Shown in pieces: positions 5,892-10,675 of a stretch of 10,675 nucleotides of DNA. Under the pieces are notes generated by a model. It was not told the DNA's origin and made no database searches. It saw only the letters and a program-made list of their open reading frames with translations. Position 1 is the first letter of the stretch. Each line of letters opens with the position of its first letter. Made by a program: the position numbers and the translations under genes. This DNA comes from Firmicutes bacterium CAG:449 (GTDB lineage: Bacteria > Bacillota_I > Bacilli_A > RFN20 > CAG-449): NCBI GenBank assembly GCA_000432895.1, contig FR889402.1, positions 12,644-23,318 of the forward strand. The letters are read 5' to 3'.

Positions 5892-6794
5892 ATGATTTTA
5901 AGTATTGGTGAAATCTTAGTTGATATGATTGGCGAAGAAAAAGATGGATGTTTTTCTTACCAAAGAAAAGCAGGTGGAGCACCTTTTAATGTTAGTTGTG
6001 CAATTAAGAAATTTGGTGGTCATTCTGCTTTTGTTGGAAATGTTGGAAATGATATTATTGGTAATTTTTTAATTAATTTTGCAAACAAACAAAATCTTGA
6101 TGAACTATTTATTAAGCAAGATAAAAAACATAATACAACTTTAGCTTTTGTTGATATTGATGATACTGGTGAAAGAAATTTTTGTTTTTATAGAAAAAAT
6201 ACTGCGGATTATCATTTACCAAAATTAACAAACAAATTATTAATGAAAGCAAATATTATTCATATTGGTTCATTAATGATTTCTGAAAAAAATGGTTTTA
6301 TATATGCATGTAATTTAATTGAAAAGGCAAAAAAATTAAATAAATTAATTAGTTTTGATGTTAATTATAGAACCGATATTTTTTCTAATAAAGAAGAAGC
6401 AATTTCTAGATATAAAATGATATTAGAACAAGCAGATATTATTAAATTATCTGAAGATGAAGTAGAAGTTTTTTCACAAGAATATGTTAATAATTTAGCA
6501 AAAGATAAATTAGTATGTATTTCTTTAGGTGGTAAAGGAAGCAAATACATGTTTAAAGATATTACAAATAATATTAGTTCAATAAGAGTTTCACCTATTG
6601 ATACAACTGGTGCAGGTGATGCTTTTTATGCAGGGGTTTTATCTAATTTAGATAATTATTCAAAAAAAGAATGGAATAAAGAATTATTAGATAAAGCATT
6701 TAGATTTGGAAATATTTGTGGAGCATTGAATACTTTAGGAAAAGGTGCTATCGATAATTTACCAACATTAGAAGAGATTAATAAGTATTTATAG
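5892..6794 (+). CDS. Fructokinase, PfkB carbohydrate kinase family
   Basis: The 300-residue cytoplasmic kinase is of normal length for PfkB/ribokinase-family fructokinases, which make fructose 6-phosphate from fructose and ATP. It begins with the typical MILSIGEILVDMIG strand. It carries the first family signature around KAGGAPFNVSCAIKKFGG (26-43) and the second signature DTTGAGDAFYAGVL (237-250), in which Asp243 is the catalytic base and GAGD forms the anion hole. LSEDE at 186-190 matches the usual conserved segment before the nucleotide site. The sugar cannot be proven from the sequence: ribose, 2-keto-3-deoxygluconate and tagatose kinases share the fold. GGAPFNV together with the next gene, a fructan hydrolase, makes fructose much the best choice. 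One base separates it from the ATPase stop and nine bases from the GH32 start, so it is translated from the same message. Confidence 0.9.
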   Translation: MILSIGEILVDMIGEEKDGCFSYQRKAGGAPFNVSCAIKKFGGHSAFVGNVGNDIIGNFLINFANKQNLDELFIKQDKKHNTTLAFVDIDDTGERNFCFYRKNTADYHLPKLTNKLLMKANIIHIGSLMISEKNGFIYACNLIEKAKKLNKLISFDVNYRTDIFSNKEEAISRYKMILEQADIIKLSEDEVEVFSQEYVNNLAKDKLVCISLGGKGSKYMFKDITNNISSIRVSPIDTTGAGDAFYAGVLSNLDNYSKKEWNKELLDKAFRFGNICGALNTLGKGAIDNLPTLEEINKYL

Positions 6795-6803
6795 GAGTCA
6801 AAG

Positions 6804-9800
6804 ATGAAAAAAGAATTATTATTTTTACTTTTAAGTTTTATTTCTCTTTCAGGTAATCAACATTTTGTTAAAGCTAATGATAATTATAGTAGCGATGGTG
6901 ATAGTTTTGTTTTAAAAGATAAAGAATATAATGTTGAAGAAAGTTTTTGTTATACTGCGACAGTAAATTTTTCTTCAGGCCAAGCAGCAGGTCTTGTTTT
7001 TGGTGCTAAAGAAGATAATTATTATTGGGTTTTTAATATAGATAGATATGAAAATCAAGTGAAATTACTTTATTTTTATAAAGATGAAGAAACAATAAAA
7101 GCAAATGTTATTTATTCTGATTACTATATTGGAAACGATAAAATGACTAATGAAGAAAAAGAATTAGTTAATCCAAAAGTAAAAGAAATAGATAAAGTTC
7201 AATTAAAAGTAATTATTTCAAGCGAAAATGATGGAATTCATGCTGAATTTTATTCTGATAATATTAAAAGATTTGGTGTTGATAATGATATCATTTTAAA
7301 TGATGATTATCAAGGTGGGTATATTGGATATAATATGTTTAATTCAAATGTTTATTTTACTAACGTTGAATATGGACATACAGATTATTCTTATTACACT
7401 GAGTTATATCGTCAACAATATCATTTTTCTCAATATGCCCATTGGAATAACGATCCAAATGGTCTTGTATATTATGAAGGATATTATCATGTATACTACC
7501 AAACACATCCATTTTCAAAAGGATGGAGTGATATGTATTGGGGACATGCAAGAAGTAAAGATTTAATTAATTGGGAGTTATTACCAATATGTTTATTTCC
7601 AGAAACTGAAACAGAATTTGGTTTAGGAGATGGATATATGTGGTCTGGTTCAGCAATGGTATATCATAAAGGAATCAATAGTGAAATTGATAGTTGGTTT
7701 ACAAAAGATTCCGGGTTACTTGCATTCTATACTCGAGATGGTGCTAGACAAGATCAAGTTATTATGTCAAGCGATGATAGTGGAATGACTTGGACAAAAA
7801 GAAAAAAAATTAGTCAAGATTTGGTTGGAGTTAGTGATAGAAAAATTGATTGCCGAGATCCTAAAGTTTTCCCAGTATTAAAAAATGGTGATAAAGTAAC
7901 CTTGTGGGGTATGACTTTATCAAATATGAATGATAATAAATATTATGTTTTAAAATCAGAAAACTTATTAGATTGGTCATATGCTGGAACTTATAATATA
8001 TTTAGACCAGAATGTATAGACGTATTTAATTTAATTGCTGATGATAATACATCACATACAGTATTTACTTTTGAAGGAAGAGAATATATTATTGGCTCAA
8101 TTAGTTATGATTCAATAAATGGTTTAATTATTTTTAAAGATTTAAATGGTAGAGATTTATCAACTTTCTCTAATATTGATGAAATTCCTTCTCAAACAAT
8201 GGATTATGGTCCTGATTCATATGCAACTCAATCATTTTTTATTGATGATGAAGAAAGTGAATATTTCGGAAAAGTTATTTCTATGAGTTGGTTTAGTGGT
8301 GTTCCTGGTGGAGCAAAATCAGTTGATAGCATTCTTTTTAGTAATGTTAGAGAACCATGGAATGGTGGAGGATTAACAATTCCTGTTGAATATGGCTTAA
8401 TAAAAGATAATAGTAATTATCATTTAACTGAAACTCCAATTACAAAAAATAATAACAACTTAATTAAAAATAAAATTGAATTATCATCTGAAGAAAATAT
8501 TTTAGCAAATGTTGATACTCATTTATTAGAAATTGATGCAAAATTTAATGTTCAGGATATGTATTTTAGAATAAATATGTCTGATGAAGAATATTTAGAA
8601 ATAGGTTATTCATCTTCAGATGGTTATTATGTTGATAGAACAAACACATCATCGGCTGGTATTAATTTTACATATGATGGAAAAGATAATTACCATATGA
8701 AATATTCTACTGGTCCAATTTCACAAAATGAATTAACTTTTTATATCCTTTCTGACAATGGAGGGGTTGAAGTGTTTTGTGATAATTTCCGTTACTCATT
8801 TTATGTTTTAACATTATCATCTCCTTACTCAACTGAAGCAATGTTGTCAGTTAATGAATATAAAACATTAGAAGCTTATCAAATTCAAAGTGTGTGGAGA
8901 AAAAATAATAACTCAAATGAAGGATTGATATATTCAAATTATGATTCACTTGAATTAGATTTATCTTTATCTAAAGAAAAACAACTTATTGCATATTCTA
9001 CTTTAAATGGAGAAGTTGATTTTGATGTATTAGAAGGTAACGATGTTATTTCTTTAACAAAATTAAAACCAAACACATATAAAGTCAATTCATTAAAGCA
9101 AGGAAAAGCATTAATAAGATTATCTTTAAAAGAAGCTGAAAAAGAAATATCTGTTAACGTTCATGGAGGGGTTAATAATAGTGATATTGAATTTAAAAAA
9201 GTAATTTCTGGAAATTGGTATCAAACAAATGATGGAATAGTTGGTGAACAACAATCAGGAGATGGCTTTTTATTATCAGATACTTCATTAAATAATTTTT
9301 ATTACCATAGTAATATATCTTTAGGTAATGGTGCGGCTGCAGCTCTTGTATTTAGAGCTAAGTTAGATATGTCTCAATATTTAATTGCAAATTATGATAA
9401 TAATTCAAAAATAGTTAAATTATGGTCAAATGTTAGAGAAATAGCTAGAGCAAATGTTGGAGATATTAATGTTGATGATATTGATTTTTATGTAAAAGCA
9501 AATCAAAAAAATATTAAAGTATATTTAAACAATGTTCTAGTTATTGATGCTTCTTTAAATGATGATGAACCATTAGATGGCTATTTAGGATTAAATGTAT
9601 GCGCAACAAGAAGTGTATTTAAAGAAATTACAATTCAACAAGAAAATTATGAATATTTAAGTAACAATTTAGAAATAACAAGTATTTCATCTCAATATAT
9701 TAAAAATATTTATAATGTCACATTAAATAATACAATTGTTGATAAAGAGTTTTATAAAAATGAAAATCGAGTAATTACTATTAATGAAAATTATTTTAAA

Positions 9801-10238
9801 ACTTTAACAAAAATTGGTGTTTATAAATTTAAAATTGTTGGTGAAAAAACAACATTTGAAATCAATGTTAATGTTAAAAATTTACCACAAGTAAGTTTTA
9901 CTGATTTAGAAATTGATGATAAATGTAATCTTAATTTATTTATTGGAAATTTAGAAATCAATCATATTTCTATTAATGGAAGTGAAATTGATTCTTATTC
10001 TATAAATAATAATTATTTAACAATTAGTTATGAATATTTAACAAAAATTGAAAATGAAGTCAAAATTAACGATCAAAAATTTATTGTTACAGTTAATAAA
10101 AGAAAAACAGAATTAAATCTTAAAAAAGATAATACTTTAGTTATTGTTTTATCTTCTATAGGTGGATTAGTACTAATTTGTGGAGTTATATTAACTGTTT
10201 TATTAGTAAGGAGAAAAAAGCATGTCAACAACAATTAA
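6804..10238 (+). CDS. Secreted, membrane-anchored GH32 fructan hydrolase (levanase/inulinase/invertase type) with binding modules
   Basis: The 1144-residue surface enzyme is predicted to split beta-fructosides such as levan, inulin or sucrose. In order it has a signal peptide (1-24, cleavage near VKA/ND), a CBM66-like beta-sandwich (about 30-190) and the GH32 five-bladed propeller (about 200-540). All three catalytic acids are present: nucleophile Asp217 in WNNDPNG, the transition-state stabiliser Asp352 in CRDPKVF and acid/base Glu403 in RPECIDVF. A GH32 C-terminal sandwich follows (about 545-685), then an Ig-like BIG2-type domain (about 713-788), a second CBM66-like module (about 795-946) and two short X2-like beta domains (about 950-1028 and 1029-1100). 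A C-terminal membrane helix (about 1110-1135) is capped by RRKKH. There is no LPXTG motif, so anchoring is by the helix itself. AGGAG at 6793-6797, overlapping the kinase TAG, fixes the start. Exo or endo action and substrate preference remain open. Confidence 0.95.
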   Translation: MKKELLFLLLSFISLSGNQHFVKANDNYSSDGDSFVLKDKEYNVEESFCYTATVNFSSGQAAGLVFGAKEDNYYWVFNIDRYENQVKLLYFYKDEETIKANVIYSDYYIGNDKMTNEEKELVNPKVKEIDKVQLKVIISSENDGIHAEFYSDNIKRFGVDNDIILNDDYQGGYIGYNMFNSNVYFTNVEYGHTDYSYYTELYRQQYHFSQYAHWNNDPNGLVYYEGYYHVYYQTHPFSKGWSDMYWGHARSKDLINWELLPICLFPETETEFGLGDGYMWSGSAMVYHKGINSEIDSWFTKDSGLLAFYTRDGARQDQVIMSSDDSGMTWTKRKKISQDLVGVSDRKIDCRDPKVFPVLKNGDKVTLWGMTLSNMNDNKYYVLKSENLLDWSYAGTYNIFRPECIDVFNLIADDNTSHTVFTFEGREYIIGSISYDSINGLIIFKDLNGRDLSTFSNIDEIPSQTMDYGPDSYATQSFFIDDEESEYFGKVISMSWFSGVPGGAKSVDSILFSNVREPWNGGGLTIPVEYGLIKDNSNYHLTETPITKNNNNLIKNKIELSSEENILANVDTHLLEIDAKFNVQDMYFRINMSDEEYLEIGYSSSDGYYVDRTNTSSAGINFTYDGKDNYHMKYSTGPISQNELTFYILSDNGGVEVFCDNFRYSFYVLTLSSPYSTEAMLSVNEYKTLEAYQIQSVWRKNNNSNEGLIYSNYDSLELDLSLSKEKQLIAYSTLNGEVDFDVLEGNDVISLTKLKPNTYKVNSLKQGKALIRLSLKEAEKEISVNVHGGVNNSDIEFKKVISGNWYQTNDGIVGEQQSGDGFLLSDTSLNNFYYHSNISLGNGAAAALVFRAKLDMSQYLIANYDNNSKIVKLWSNVREIARANVGDINVDDIDFYVKANQKNIKVYLNNVLVIDASLNDDEPLDGYLGLNVCATRSVFKEITIQQENYEYLSNNLEITSISSQYIKNIYNVTLNNTIVDKEFYKNENRVITINENYFKTLTKIGVYKFKIVGEKTTFEINVNVKNLPQVSFTDLEIDDKCNLNLFIGNLEINHISINGSEIDSYSINNNYLTISYEYLTKIENEVKINDQKFIVTVNKRKTELNLKKDNTLVIVLSSIGGLVLICGVILTVLLVRRKKHVNNN

Positions 10239-10675
10239 AGATGTAGCTCTTGAAGCTGGTGTTGGCGTGGGTACTGTTTCAAGAGTAATTAATGACACAG
10301 GAAGTGTTAATCCAAAAACAAAAAAAATAGTTGAAGATGCAATAAAAAAACTAAACTATGTTCCTAGTTCTATTGGTGTAAGATTAAGAACTAATAAAAC
10401 AAAAACAATTGCTTTATTAATTCCTGTCATAACTGATTTGTTCTTTGCTAAATTAGTTCAATATGTTGAACAAGAATTAGATAAATATAATTATTCATTA
10501 ATTGTTGTTTCTTCTCAGCAAAGAATATCTAAAGAATTAGAAATAATTGATAAATTAAAAAGAAAAGAAGTTGATGGTGCACTTATTGTTACTCACTATC
10601 AACATGATGAAAGTGATTTAGAAAATTGTAATATTGTTTCTATTGATAGACACTTAGGAAATAGTATTCCTTATG
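10222..10675 (+). CDS. LacI-family transcriptional regulator (5' part, runs off the window)
   Basis: The frame opens at ATG 10222, nine-base-scale downstream of AAGGAG (10208-10213), and stays open to the window end, giving the first 151 residues of a protein that normally has about 330. The N-terminus STTIKDVALEAGVGVGTVSR is the LacI helix-turn-helix. It is followed by RVINDTGSVNP and the hinge helix around Leu55 (IGVRLRTNKT), which inserts into the central CG of the operator. The periplasmic-binding-like sensor domain begins with TIALLIPVITDLFFAKLV (62-79) and continues with EVDGALIVT. It starts 17 bases before the GH32 stop in another frame, so the two are translationally coupled. It most likely represses the operon from 4550 through the palindrome at 4637-4650 and responds to a sugar or sugar phosphate. 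The effector is not shown by the sequence. Confidence 0.95.
   Translation, partial: MSTTIKDVALEAGVGVGTVSRVINDTGSVNPKTKKIVEDAIKKLNYVPSSIGVRLRTNKTKTIALLIPVITDLFFAKLVQYVEQELDKYNYSLIVVSSQQRISKELEIIDKLKRKEVDGALIVTHYQHDESDLENCNIVSIDRHLGNSIPY

Noticed and set aside
7300..7566. Plus-strand 88-codon frame inside the GH32 gene
   Set aside because: It lies in another frame across the CBM66-like module and catalytic Asp217 motif of GH32 and has no start signal of its own.
1..10675. CRISPR arrays, tRNA or rRNA genes, insertion sequences or prophage ends
   Set aside because: No regularly spaced direct repeats, cloverleaf-like sequence, transposase motif or terminal inverted repeats were seen. Genes cover nearly all of the window, and the longest gap is about 146 bases.

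Overview
The window comes from a very AT-rich, low-GC Gram-positive-type bacterium. The best fit is the Erysipelotrichia / wall-less-relative side of the Firmicutes (Mycoplasmatota-like or uncultured gut Bacilli). The reasons are the strong A/T bias, purine-rich Shine-Dalgarno sites, a lipoprotein signal, a LacI/CRE-type control region and the long inserts in the sugar ABC ATPase. It uses the standard genetic code: every long homologous frame is free of in-frame TGA, tryptophan is TGG throughout, and TGA closes one gene. All genes lie on the + strand, densely packed.

Layout. (1) Positions 1-1402: the end of a class I fumarase beta subunit, then a short-form malic enzyme. Together these take fumarate to malate to pyruvate. 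(2) Positions 1456-3752: a compact three-gene unit of an ECF sigma factor, a single-pass membrane protein that starts inside the sigma stop codon (presumed anti-sigma factor) and a lipoprotein. A strong intrinsic terminator closes it, with the last stop codon in its loop. The membrane protein and the lipoprotein carry homologous extracytoplasmic domains, which I consider the least described system here. (3) Positions 3771-4517: a biotin-protein ligase without the DNA-binding domain. It has no visible ribosome binding site and may be read from a leaderless message. (4) Positions 4550-10675 (running off the end): a fructan/sucrose utilisation operon. Its promoter has perfect consensus -35 and -10 boxes with 17-bp spacing. 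Two LacI-family operators follow: one fits the catabolite-repression (CRE) consensus exactly and the other is a different palindrome. The genes are an MsmX-type sugar ABC ATPase, a PfkB-family fructokinase, a large secreted membrane-anchored GH32 fructan hydrolase and a LacI-family regulator that starts inside the end of the GH32 gene.

How the genes work together. In unit 4 the GH32 enzyme would cut fructan or sucrose at the cell surface, an ABC importer would bring in the sugar, the kinase would phosphorylate fructose, and the LacI protein would repress the operon when sugar is absent. No permease or sugar-binding protein is in the window, so the ATPase must pair with components encoded elsewhere. 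In unit 2 the membrane protein would hold the sigma factor inactive until something is sensed outside the cell, with the lipoprotein acting as partner, competitor or decoy through the shared domain. That role is inference; the gene order, the domain pair and the terminator are visible in the sequence.
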